Source: Acidobacteriota bacterium (GTDB lineage: Bacteria; Acidobacteriota; UBA4820; DSQY01). From it: 7,393 nt of DNA. Location of the stretch: the NCBI GenBank assembly GCA_021814355.1, contig JAKAIJ010000125.1, positions 1 through 7,393 on the forward strand. Reading direction: 5' to 3'. Shown in pieces: positions 1-7,357 of this stretch. The translations under genes were made by a program, and so were the position numbers. The notes beneath the pieces are model-generated. The model had not been told where the DNA came from. It ran no database searches and saw only the letters and a program-made list of their open reading frames with translations. Each line of letters opens with the position of its first letter. Position 1 is the first letter of the stretch.

Positions 1-1
1 A

Positions 2-1543
2 TCTTGGGTGGACGCCGCGGTGAGCGGCGGAACCGTGTACTCCTACACGGTCATGGGGGTGACGGGCGCCTGCCAGTCCTACCGGTCCGCCTGCGCCTCC
101 ATCACCGCCACGGGGCCCTGCACCCTTGCGCCCACCTTCGCGGGCATCACGGGGGTCAGCAACCCGGCGGGGGCCACCTGCGGCCTCACCCTCGCCTGGA
201 GCGCCGGCACGGCCAACTGCGCCGGCCCGCTTACCTACAGCATCTACCGCAGCACGACGAGCCCCTTCACCCCCGGCGCCGGAAACCGCATCGCCTCTGG
301 GGTAACCGGCACCACGTACACGGACACCGACACGCTCGTCTTCGGCACTACCTATTACTACATCATCCGAGCCTACGACACGGCGGCCGCTATCGAGGAC
401 GGCAACACCGTTACCAAGAGCGGAACGCCGGGACCCCTGGGCAACGTCGTCGGGTTCTTCGACAACTTCGAGACCGGCACCGGCCTCGGCCAGTGGACCG
501 CCTCCTGCCCCGTCGCGCCCTGCGGCAGCCTCGCGGACGTGAGGGGTATGCAGGCCTGCTCGCCCACCCAGAGCGGCACGAGGATCTTCCGCTGGGGCGG
601 CGGCCCGTCCTGCACGGCCAACTACGCCTCGAGCGTGAACAGCCTCTTCTACAAGGCCGTGGCCATCCCCGCGGCGGCCACCAACGTGCGCCTCTCTTTC
701 TGGCATCGCTACAACTTTTCGTACACCGGCAGCGCGGGCGACGGCTGCTTCATCCGGCTCTCCAAGGACGCCGTGAGCCTCTACTACATCCCTCCCACCA
801 TTATCGGCGCCTACATCCAGAACCCGCCCACCGTTACCCTCACCTACGGCACCAGCACCCGCACCATGTGGGCCGGCACGCAGTCCACCATGATCAACAC
901 CATCGTGAACCTCGACGAGGCGTGCTGGGGAACCTTCGGCGCCAGCGCCGCCGACACCGCGGCCGGCAACACGACGTTCCCGGGCCAGATCGTCATCGCC
1001 TTCAACGGCTACACCGACGCCCTTACCAACAACGTCGGCTGGTTCGTGGACGACGTGCAGGTCACCTACGATCTGCCCCAGACCTGCACCACGGCCACGC
1101 CCGGCCCGCCCGTCGTCCCCTCCGGCGCCGGCGGCAAGACCCCCATGACCGCCACCAAGGGCGTCTCGGACGGGAGCACCATCAACCTCGCCTGGGACAC
1201 CACCTGCAAGTCCGGCACGGACCGGTACAAGGTCCTCTACGGTTACGCGAACCAGCTCCCCGCCGCCTACACCGGCGCCTACGGACTTACCGGCTCGGTC
1301 TGCCTCAGCGGAGGCAACCCCATCACCGCCTCGCCGCTCAGCTGGACCTCCGTCCCCACCGTTGACCCGGCCACTCAGAAGTTCCTTTGGTGGGTCATGG
1401 TGGAATCGGATACCACGGGCAACAACGAGGGCTCGTGGGGTCTCAACAGCGGCCCCAACGAGCGCACCGGGCCCGGCACGGGCGGCTCCTCGGGCCAGTG
1501 CGGCACCACCACCAAGGTCCTCGGAAACACCTGCGGCCAATAG
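2..1543 (+). CDS. Secreted multidomain protein, C-terminal part (FnIII / jelly-roll / FnIII); 5' truncated by the window edge
   Basis: The frame is open from base 2 with no start codon or ribosome binding site, so the N-terminus, any signal peptide and any catalytic domain lie outside the window. Bases 2-113 look like the last strands of one fibronectin-III domain. Bases about 128-430 are a clearer FnIII domain, with a tryptophan strand (LTLAWS), SIYRST, and TTYYYIIRAYD near its end. Bases about 461-1069 resemble the jelly-roll/MAM-like module found C-terminal to secreted metallopeptidases: it opens FFDNFETG, has LSFWHRYNF and DGCFIRLSKD in the middle, and closes GWFVDDVQVTY. Bases about 1112-1465 may be a third FnIII-like module. 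The protein is rich in Thr, Gly, Ala and paired Cys, which suits an extracellular disulfide-bonded protein. The C-terminus (ending NTCGQ) has no LPXTG or transmembrane anchor. A secreted peptidase or adhesin is plausible, but no catalytic residues are visible. Domain calls are by eye. Confidence 0.85.
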   Translation, partial: SWVDAAVSGGTVYSYTVMGVTGACQSYRSACASITATGPCTLAPTFAGITGVSNPAGATCGLTLAWSAGTANCAGPLTYSIYRSTTSPFTPGAGNRIASGVTGTTYTDTDTLVFGTTYYYIIRAYDTAAAIEDGNTVTKSGTPGPLGNVVGFFDNFETGTGLGQWTASCPVAPCGSLADVRGMQACSPTQSGTRIFRWGGGPSCTANYASSVNSLFYKAVAIPAAATNVRLSFWHRYNFSYTGSAGDGCFIRLSKDAVSLYYIPPTIIGAYIQNPPTVTLTYGTSTRTMWAGTQSTMINTIVNLDEACWGTFGASAADTAAGNTTFPGQIVIAFNGYTDALTNNVGWFVDDVQVTYDLPQTCTTATPGPPVVPSGAGGKTPMTATKGVSDGSTINLAWDTTCKSGTDRYKVLYGYANQLPAAYTGAYGLTGSVCLSGGNPITASPLSWTSVPTVDPATQKFLWWVMVESDTTGNNEGSWGLNSGPNERTGPGTGGSSGQCGTTTKVLGNTCGQ

Positions 1544-1562
1544 AGCGCAGTGGAAACGCGTC

Positions 1563-1597
1563 GAGGGCCGGGCGTCTGCCCGGCCCTCTCTCTTTTT
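1563..1597 (+). terminator. Rho-independent terminator after the secreted-protein gene
   Basis: A perfect 11-bp GC-rich stem (GAGGGCCGGGC at 1563-1573 pairing with 1578-1588) encloses a 4-nt GTCT loop and is followed at once by the T-rich run TCTCTTTTT (1589-1597). It starts 19 nt after the stop codon of the upstream gene. The T-run is only on the plus-strand side, so it terminates the secreted-protein transcript. On the minus strand the stem has no following U-tract, so it is not a canonical terminator for convergent lepA. Confidence 0.92.
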
Positions 1598-1637
1598 GGA
1601 AGCCGTCCGGCGGACGCCGCCGCCGCTTCCGGAGGCG

Positions 1638-3445
<1,808 letters not shown>

Positions 3446-3446
<1 letters not shown>

Positions 3447-3493
3447 CAGCACAAGGCCCCGGCGACGAACCGGGGCCCCTCCGAGAGCCTCAT
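3446..3493 (-). CDS. Possible 15-codon leader ORF overlapping the lepA start
   Basis: An ATG at 3493-3491 opens a 15-codon frame, MRLSEGPRFVAGALC, whose TGA stop (3448-3446) shares its A with the lepA ATG in a TGATG overlap. It spans the Shine-Dalgarno and hairpin upstream of lepA, so a ribosome translating it would open the hairpin and end on the lepA start. Its own initiation signal is weak: only TGGAAA lies upstream, about 13 nt away, and an AT-rich box just upstream might put the transcription start inside or after this ATG. Short ORFs of this size arise by chance, so expression is speculative. Confidence 0.25.
3455..3482 (-). promoter_or_regulatory. lepA leader: Shine-Dalgarno followed by an 8-bp hairpin
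   Basis: On the minus strand GGAGG (3482-3478) is followed directly by GGCCCCGG, a 7-nt loop and CCGGGGCC (3477-3455), then 8 nt to the lepA ATG at 3446. Read linearly, GGAGG lies 31 nt from the ATG, too far to work. With the hairpin folded the effective spacing is 8 nt, which is near optimal. No other purine-rich site lies 4-12 nt before the start. An isolated AT-rich box (TATAGC on the minus strand, 3502-3497) could be a -10 element, but I see no matching -35 at proper spacing. The geometry is seen directly; regulation is inference. Confidence 0.4.
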
Positions 3494-3630
3494 GTTGCTA
3501 TATTTCCAGGAAGAGAGCAAGGGGCGGTGGCGAGCGTGCGCGAAAGCTCGCGGGGGTCCGCGAACTTACGCGCGGCGGCCGCCCGCGAGGGTCACCGGGG
3601 AAGAGGCGCCCAGCTCTCTTAAACCTGCGG

Positions 3631-3654
3631 CCCCTCCGTGCGCCCGCGGAGGGG
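3631..3654 (-). other. 8-bp inverted repeat in the gap between the repeat-protein gene and lepA
   Basis: CCCCTCCG (3631-3638) and CGGAGGGG (3647-3654) form a perfect 8-bp stem with an 8-nt loop. It lies about 65-90 nt beyond the stop of the pentad-repeat gene and about 185 nt before lepA. Neither strand has a U-tract after it, so it is not a canonical terminator; it could be a transcript-end stem or nothing. The rest of the 3494-3717 gap is GC-rich with a few shorter inverted repeats, such as CCGGGC/GCCCGG at 3701-3715, and I recognise no RNA gene in it. Confidence 0.3.
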
Positions 3655-3717
3655 AGGATACGACCGTTGCCCGCACGCCTGCCTTGTCCTCGCGACGGCT
3701 CCGGGCACCGCCCGGGT

Positions 3718-4266
3718 TCACAGATCTCTTCGCCCCTCTTCCCGCCCGCGCTTCAGCCAGGGCAGGAGCGCGGGAAGGACGGTCAGCAGCAGAAGCCACC
3801 GGCTGTGGGCCATGAGGAGCTGGCCCACCTCGAAGAACGGGTGGCCCGTGAAGAACGCCCGGGCGGCCGCGTCGTTGGCGTGGGCTCCGAAGGCAGCCCC
3901 GCCGAGAGCGTACTCGTGCGCGACCGCCGCCCCGCCGAGGGCCCCCTGCCACGCCACCGCGAGCCCCCCCAGCGACAGATAGCCCAGAGCGCATCCCCCG
4001 AGGGCTAGAATCCCCGCGGCGAGGCCTCCCGCGGCGACCCCAGCAACGGCCAGCCCCCCGAGGCCCACCACGCCGAGCGACGCCCCGCCGATGGCGACTC
4101 CGCCCGTGGCCACGCCGCCCACGGCCACGAGAACTCCGCAGGCCACGTCTCCCACGGCGATCCAGCCCCGCGCCACGCCCTTCTTACCCGGCACCTCGTC
4201 GCGGAGGCCGAAGGCCACATGGACCAGCGGCAGACCCAGAAACGACGCTTTGGACTTGAACTCCAT
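3718..4266 (-). CDS. Uncharacterised Gly/Ala-rich pentad-repeat protein, probably membrane-associated
   Basis: This 182-residue protein is of unknown function. Residues 1-20 (MEFKSKASFLGLPLVHVAFG) form a compact N-terminal block. From about residue 34 to 127 the sequence is a tandem 5-residue repeat of the form (G/x)(L/V/I)A(x)G, for example WIAVG, GVATG, GVAIG, GASLG, GLAAG, ILALG, GCALG, YLSLG. This leads into ALGGAAFGAHA and a short more polar stretch. Residues about 157-171 (WLLLLTVLPALLPWL) are a likely transmembrane helix, followed by a basic/acidic tail. I recall proteins with the same N-terminal block and GWIAIG-type repeats in several phyla, annotated only as hypothetical. The repeat could form a small-residue solenoid or packed glycine-zipper helices; the sequence alone does not decide. 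The ATG has an AAGGGG site 6 nt upstream (4278-4273). The gene follows the TSUP permease by 117 nt on the same strand. Confidence 0.88.
   Translation of the reverse strand: MEFKSKASFLGLPLVHVAFGLRDEVPGKKGVARGWIAVGDVACGVLVAVGGVATGGVAIGGASLGVVGLGGLAVAGVAAGGLAAGILALGGCALGYLSLGGLAVAWQGALGGAAVAHEYALGGAAFGAHANDAAARAFFTGHPFFEVGQLLMAHSRWLLLLTVLPALLPWLKRGREEGRRDL
3886..4164 (-). repeat. Tandem pentad repeat within the coding sequence (protein-level)
   Basis: Residues about 35-127 of the 182-residue protein keep a 5-residue register of (G/x)(hydrophobic)A(x)G for some 18 units, with occasional one-residue insertions such as VLVAVG and WQGALG. Units differ at nucleotide level, so this is an old, selected protein repeat rather than a recent DNA tandem duplication. 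It differs from the A(D/N)LXX consensus of classical pentapeptide-repeat proteins because the Asp/Asn and Leu positions are not kept. Confidence 0.65.
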
Positions 4267-4272
4267 GGATTT

Positions 4273-4278
4273 CCCCTT
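4273..4278 (-). promoter_or_regulatory. Ribosome binding site of the pentad-repeat gene
   Basis: AAGGGG on the minus strand lies 6 nt before the ATG at 4266. It supports this start and suggests independent initiation instead of coupling to the permease gene 117 nt upstream. Confidence 0.55.
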
Positions 4279-4347
4279 ATCTCCGCCCGGCCCGTTTTTT
4301 GCCGCTCAGGGCCCGCTCCACGCCAATGCCGCCGCTCGCTGTGCCCG

Positions 4348-4378
4348 GGTCGGCGAACCCTCTCGAGGAGCGCCGACC
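4348..4378 (-). other. Hairpin just after the TSUP permease gene
   Basis: GGTCGGCG and CGCCGACC form a perfect 8-bp stem (arms 4371-4378 and 4348-4355) with a 15-nt loop, starting 5 nt after the permease stop codon. There is no U-run downstream on the minus strand, so it may act as an mRNA 3' stabiliser or partial attenuator at the end of the eno operon. A coincidental GC palindrome is also possible. The rest of the 117-nt gap shows only a run of six A residues on the minus strand and no convincing promoter. Confidence 0.3.
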
Positions 4379-4383
4379 GGCGA

Positions 4384-4767
4384 TCAGAACCAGCCGAGCC
4401 GCCGGGCGGCCCCGTACACCAGGTAGACCCCCATCCCCACGACGAAGAGCCCGAAGGCCATGCGCAGCGCCGGCCCCGTGAGCCGGTGCGCCAGGAGGGA
4501 GCCGAGCCACGCCCCCACCACCAGGGCGGCCGCGATGAGGGCGGCGGCCTTCAGGTCCACGTTTCCTTGCCGGTAATAGGTCATCACCGCCACGATCCCG
4601 ATGGGTGGGAGGAGGACCGCGAGGCTCGTCCCCGTGGCCTTGTGCATGGTGAAGCCCAGGATGTAGACGAGGCCGGGCACAATGATGAGCCCCCCCCCGA
4701 TGCCGAAGAGCCCCGAGAGGATTCCGGCCAGCAGGCCGATGAGCAGCAGGTACAGGATCGTCGTCAC
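4384..4767 (-). CDS. Half-size TauE/SafE (TSUP) family membrane permease
   Basis: This 127-residue, strongly hydrophobic protein carries the TSUP/TauE-SafE signature: GLLAGILSGLFGIGGGLIIVP (from residue 11) and HKATGTSLAVLLPP (42-54). About four hydrophobic segments are visible, roughly 3-20, 25-39, 47-64 and 72-93, with a fifth at 100-121. Characterised family members export or import sulfur-containing anions such as sulfite and sulfoacetate, but they are usually about 250 residues with two copies of this unit. This protein has one copy, so it presumably works as a homodimer; small versions do occur. The substrate cannot be read from sequence. The start is GTG 4767, overlapping the comF TGA in GTGA, with GGAGGAGG 5 nt upstream, which argues strongly for this start. 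There is no stop, frameshift or second half downstream; the next 117 nt are non-coding. Confidence 0.9.
   Translation of the reverse strand: MTTILYLLLIGLLAGILSGLFGIGGGLIIVPGLVYILGFTMHKATGTSLAVLLPPIGIVAVMTYYRQGNVDLKAAALIAAALVVGAWLGSLLAHRLTGPALRMAFGLFVVGMGVYLVYGAARRLGWF
4690..4698 (-). repeat. G9 homopolymer inside the permease signature motif
   Basis: Nine consecutive C on the plus strand (G on the coding strand) encode the three glycines of the FGIGGGL motif at codons 24-26 of the TSUP gene. It is the longest homopolymer I see in the window. A one-base slip would frameshift the permease near its N-terminus. Confidence 0.9.
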
Positions 4768-5591
4768 AGGGTCCTCCTCCGCGGCGCCCCCATGGGGCGC
4801 TTTACGTCAGATTCCGCTACGCCCTGCCCCTCCTCCCCGGGCGCGGCCGCCCCGTAGAAGTCCGGCTCGCGCTTCAGGGTCATGGCGAAGGTAGCCGTCC
4901 GCACCGTGGCGCCCGCCCTCACCAGCGCCCTCGCCCCCTCGCGGAGCGTGGCCCCCGTGGTCGTCACGTCGTCCACCAGGAGAACGGTTTTTCCCTTCAG
5001 CAGCCGGGGGTCGCCGAGGAAGGCGCTGCGGACGTTTTCGCGCCGCCTCGCCACCGTGAGCCCCTTCTGAGGCTTAGGAGTCCTTCTCAGTCGCAGCCCC
5101 TCGAGCAGGGGAACCCGGAGCGCCCGCGCCGCCTCGCGGGCCACCAGGCCCGCGGGCTCGAACCCACGGACCACGCGGCGCAGGAGCGGTCCCGGCACCG
5201 CCACCACTCCGTCGGGAGCCCAGCCGAGCCACCGCCGCCGCACCTCCCGGGCGAGCGCCCGCCCCAGCAGCCCGGCCAGCGGGTAGCGGCGCTGTTCCTT
5301 GTACATCAGGACCAGTTGCCGCACGGGACCCGCGTAGGCATAGGGACTGGCGTGGGCCTCGAAGGCGGGCGGGTCGGCGAGACACGCCCCGCAGGCGTGG
5401 TCCTCCTGGCCCTCGACGGCGGGGAGGGGCTTGCCGCAGGTGGGGCACCGGGCCCCTCCCAGCCGCTTCCGCCGCCCCCAGCAGGCGCGGCAGAGACCCG
5501 TCGCGGGGCCCCATCCCGTAGGATTTCCGCAGAGGGAGCACGGCCCCGCGGGAAAGAGGAGGTCGAGGAGCTTTGCCCCCCGGCACCTCAT
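4764..5591 (-). CDS. comF: ComF-family phosphoribosyltransferase with N-terminal double zinc ribbon
   Basis: This 275-residue protein has ComF/GntX architecture. The N-terminus carries four CxxC pairs (C18/C21, C34/C37, C49/C52, C67/C70), as in the double zinc ribbon of the family. The core is a type I phosphoribosyltransferase fold with PRPP loop VLLVDDVTTTGAT (203-215), where the adjacent Asp pair D207-D208 binds the ribose, and with QKGLTVARRRENVRSAF (175-191), the Q-x-GLs-x-x-R-x-x-N-x-x-x-AF motif. The usual RGFNQ motif is RGFEPAG here (142-148). In competent bacteria ComF helps bring transformed single-stranded DNA to recombination; in others its role is unclear, and the transferase substrate is unknown. 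About 40 residues follow the core, including an acidic PGEEG stretch and a basic end (RRR) whose codons also supply the next gene's ribosome binding site. ATG 5591 overlaps the ftsB stop in ATGA, with GAAGAGG just upstream. No other competence gene is in view. Confidence 0.95.
   Translation of the reverse strand: MRCRGAKLLDLLFPAGPCSLCGNPTGWGPATGLCRACWGRRKRLGGARCPTCGKPLPAVEGQEDHACGACLADPPAFEAHASPYAYAGPVRQLVLMYKEQRRYPLAGLLGRALAREVRRRWLGWAPDGVVAVPGPLLRRVVRGFEPAGLVAREAARALRVPLLEGLRLRRTPKPQKGLTVARRRENVRSAFLGDPRLLKGKTVLLVDDVTTTGATLREGARALVRAGATVRTATFAMTLKREPDFYGAAAPGEEGQGVAESDVKRPMGAPRRRTL
4773..4780 (-). promoter_or_regulatory. Ribosome binding site of the TSUP permease, inside the comF 3' end
   Basis: GGAGGAGG on the minus strand lies 5 nt before the GTG start at 4767 and within the last comF codons. 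With the GTGA overlap this fixes the GTG as the start and implies reinitiation by ribosomes ending comF. Confidence 0.75.
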
Positions 5592-6013
5592 GGCCTCTTC
5601 GGGGGGACGGGCGGATTGGGGGGAGGAGTCTGCCGCGCGTCGCCCTCAGACGGCCCCTCTCCCGAAACGCCGGACGTTCCACGGACGGGCTCCCGAGGGA
5701 GACGGCCCTCCGGAAGGTAGAGGATTACCTCGCCCGGCCTCTTCATCAGGAGTCGCTCCCTGGCCTCTGCCTCGTAGGCCTCGGGATGGGTTCTTAGGCG
5801 CTGGATGTCGGCCTTCAGGGCGGCGTTTCCCTCCTCTAGGGATTGCACCTCGGCCTGGAGGGCGCGAATCTGCGCCCGGGCCTGGAGGTAGTCCAGAAGA
5901 CCGCCCTTTCCCCAGACGATGAGGGCGCCCATGAACAGCCACAGGACGGCCACGGCGAACCACCCGAGGCGGGTGTTGGCGAAGCGCGGCTTGGCACCTC
6001 TCGTCCCTGCCAT
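5588..6013 (-). CDS. ftsB: FtsB/DivIC-type septum formation initiator
   Basis: This 141-residue bitopic protein has a short basic cytoplasmic N-terminus (1-15), one transmembrane helix (about 17-35) and a coiled coil (about 40-74: YLQARAQIRALQAEVQSLEE and on). The family's C-terminal motif follows at 84-101, ARERLLMKRPGEVILYLP. FtsB/DivIC joins FtsL and FtsQ/DivIB in the divisome and controls septal peptidoglycan synthesis, with its coiled coil outside the membrane. Position supports the call: a gene of this family directly after eno is a recurrent arrangement. Residues 102-141 are an extra Gly/Ser then Pro-rich tail ending TPPPNPPVPPKRP, absent from minimal FtsB proteins. The start is ATG 6013, 30 nt after the eno stop, with GAGGG 4 nt upstream. 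The stop overlaps the comF ATG. FtsB and DivIC cannot be told apart here, so the symbol is by family and context. Confidence 0.9.
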   Translation of the reverse strand: MAGTRGAKPRFANTRLGWFAVAVLWLFMGALIVWGKGGLLDYLQARAQIRALQAEVQSLEEGNAALKADIQRLRTHPEAYEAEARERLLMKRPGEVILYLPEGRLPREPVRGTSGVSGEGPSEGDARQTPPPNPPVPPKRP

Positions 6014-6043
6014 GTGGCCCTCGGGCGGCGAGCCCGGCGGCGG

Positions 6044-7348
6044 CTAGACGCCCAGGCCGAGGCGCTCGGCGACGGCGGGCCCGGCGTAGTCCGCGGCGCC
6101 CTCGAGCTCCTCCTCGATCCTCAGCAGCTGGTTGTACTTGGCCACCCGGTCCATGCGGCACGGCGCGCCGGTCTTGATGAAGTCCGCGTTGGTGGCCACC
6201 GCCAGGTCGGCGATGAAGCTGTCCTCGGTTTCGCCGGAGCGGTGGCTGATGACCACCCCGTAGCCGGCGCGCTTGGTGAGTTCCACCGCCTCCAGCGTCT
6301 CGGTAACCGTTCCGATCTGGTTGGGCTTGACGAGCACCGCGTTGGCGAGGTGGTCTGCCACGGCCCGCCGGATAAGGGCCGGGTTGGTGACCACGTAGTC
6401 GTCCGCCACCAGCTGGACCTTCTTGCCGAGCGTCTCGGTGAGCGCCCTCCAGCCGTCGTGGTCGTGCTCGCCGACCCCGTCCTCGATGGAGAGGATCGGA
6501 TATCGGGAAAGCCAGCCGTCGTACAGCCGCACCAGGTCGGCCGCGGTGCGCTCCGACCCGATCTTGTATCGGCCCGACCGCTCGTCCCAGGCGTTGCTGG
6601 CGGCCACGTCCAGAGCGAGGAAGAGGTCCTGCCCGGGCTTGTACCCCGCCTGGGCGACGGCGTCCACCAGCAGCCCGAGGGCCTGCTCGTCGCTGGTCAG
6701 GTTCGGCGCGAAGCCGCCCTCGTCTCCGATGGCCGTGGCGAGCTTCTTGTCCTTCAGGAGCCCCTTCAGGGCGTGGTAGGTCTCGGCCCCCATCCGGAGG
6801 GCGTCCCGCAGGCTCTGGGCCCCCAAAGGGACGATCATGAACTCCTGGACGTCCACGTTGTTATCCGCGTGGGCCCCCCCGTTGAGCACGTTCATCATGG
6901 GGACGGGAAGCCGGTGGGCGAAGGCGCCGCCGAGATAGCGGTAGAGCGGCATCTTCATGGAGAGGGCCGCCGCGCGGGCCACCGCCTCGGAGACGGCGAG
7001 GGTCGCGTTGGCCCCGAGGCCGGCCTTGTTGTCGGTTCCGTCCAGGCGGAGCAGCGTCAGGTCTATTCCCCGCTGGTCGTGGGCGTCCCGCCCTCCAAGG
7101 TGCTCGGAGATGGTACCGTTCACGTTCTGCACCGCGCGGAGCACGCCCCGACCGAGATAGCGCCCGGAGTCCCCGTCCCGCAGCTCCACCGCCTCGGCCT
7201 CGCCCGTGGAAGCCCCTGAGGGCACCGACGCCCGGGCGAGGGTCCCGTCCGAGAGCAGGACGCTCGCCTCCACCGTCGGGTTCCCGCGGGAGTCCAGCAC
7301 CTCGAGAGCCCGGATGATCTGGATGGCTTTCATCTCACCGATCCACAT
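6044..7348 (-). CDS. eno: Enolase (phosphopyruvate hydratase)
   Basis: Complete at 434 residues. It converts 2-phosphoglycerate to phosphoenolpyruvate in glycolysis and the reverse in gluconeogenesis, in the cytoplasm as an oligomer. Diagnostic sequence is intact: DSRGNPT (19-25), mobile loop PSGASTG (43-49), GGAH (157-160), QEFM (168-171), and GDEGGFAP (208-215) with general acid E210. The Mg ligands are D247 (LALDVA), E289 (SIEDG) and D316 (VADD). The catalytic base is K341 (LVKPNQIGT); SHRSGE (368-373) and K392 (IKTGAPCR) complete the active site. Start choice: ATG 7348 has GGAGGGG immediately upstream. ATG 7333, five codons inside, would place DSRGNPT at residue 14 as in E. coli but has no good Shine-Dalgarno. 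It is first of an apparent operon with ftsB, comF and the TSUP permease. Only 45 nt of upstream sequence is in the window, and no promoter can be identified there. Confidence 0.99.
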   Translation of the reverse strand: MWIGEMKAIQIIRALEVLDSRGNPTVEASVLLSDGTLARASVPSGASTGEAEAVELRDGDSGRYLGRGVLRAVQNVNGTISEHLGGRDAHDQRGIDLTLLRLDGTDNKAGLGANATLAVSEAVARAAALSMKMPLYRYLGGAFAHRLPVPMMNVLNGGAHADNNVDVQEFMIVPLGAQSLRDALRMGAETYHALKGLLKDKKLATAIGDEGGFAPNLTSDEQALGLLVDAVAQAGYKPGQDLFLALDVAASNAWDERSGRYKIGSERTAADLVRLYDGWLSRYPILSIEDGVGEHDHDGWRALTETLGKKVQLVADDYVVTNPALIRRAVADHLANAVLVKPNQIGTVTETLEAVELTKRAGYGVVISHRSGETEDSFIADLAVATNADFIKTGAPCRMDRVAKYNQLLRIEEELEGAADYAGPAVAERLGLGV

Positions 7349-7350
7349 GT

Positions 7351-7357
7351 CCCCTCC
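7351..7357 (-). promoter_or_regulatory. Ribosome binding site of eno
   Basis: GGAGGGG on the minus strand. The GGAGG core ends 4 nt before ATG 7348, whereas it is 19 nt from the alternative ATG 7333, so it favours the longer reading of enolase. Confidence 0.6.

Noticed and set aside
4..1365. Plus-strand frame of 453 codons overlapping the secreted-protein gene
   Set aside because: It encodes an Arg/His/Pro-rich string with no domain, while the frame from base 2 gives recognisable FnIII and jelly-roll sequence and ends just before a terminator.
1598..1637. Possible terminator for lepA (CGTCC/GGACG palindrome)
   Set aside because: The stem is only 5 bp and no T-run follows on the minus strand. 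The strong stem at 1563-1588 has its U-tract only on the plus strand.
3497..3520. Promoter for lepA with TTGCTC and TATAGC boxes
   Set aside because: The two boxes are only 12 nt apart, too close for a sigma-70 promoter, and no alternative -35 is found. The AT-rich box is mentioned only in the leader entry.
3569..3590. GCGGCCGC-type palindromes in the gap before lepA
   Set aside because: Short GC palindromes are expected at this base composition and show no repeat array or paired structure.
4267..4347. Promoter for the pentad-repeat gene (TTGGCG, A6 run, GATAAG)
   Set aside because: No -35/-10 pair scores well at 16-18 nt spacing; the elements are single weak matches.
5152..5170. tRNA T-arm-like GTGGGTTCGAGCCCGC on the minus strand
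   Set aside because: It lies inside comF and encodes the conserved RGFEPAG segment. No acceptor stem, anticodon arm or CCA surrounds it.
5843..7219. Plus-strand open frame of about 458 codons antisense to eno and ftsB
   Set aside because: It mirrors enolase, whose catalytic residues are all intact. The composition (Val, Gly, Arg, His, Leu) and lack of motifs mark it as a shadow.
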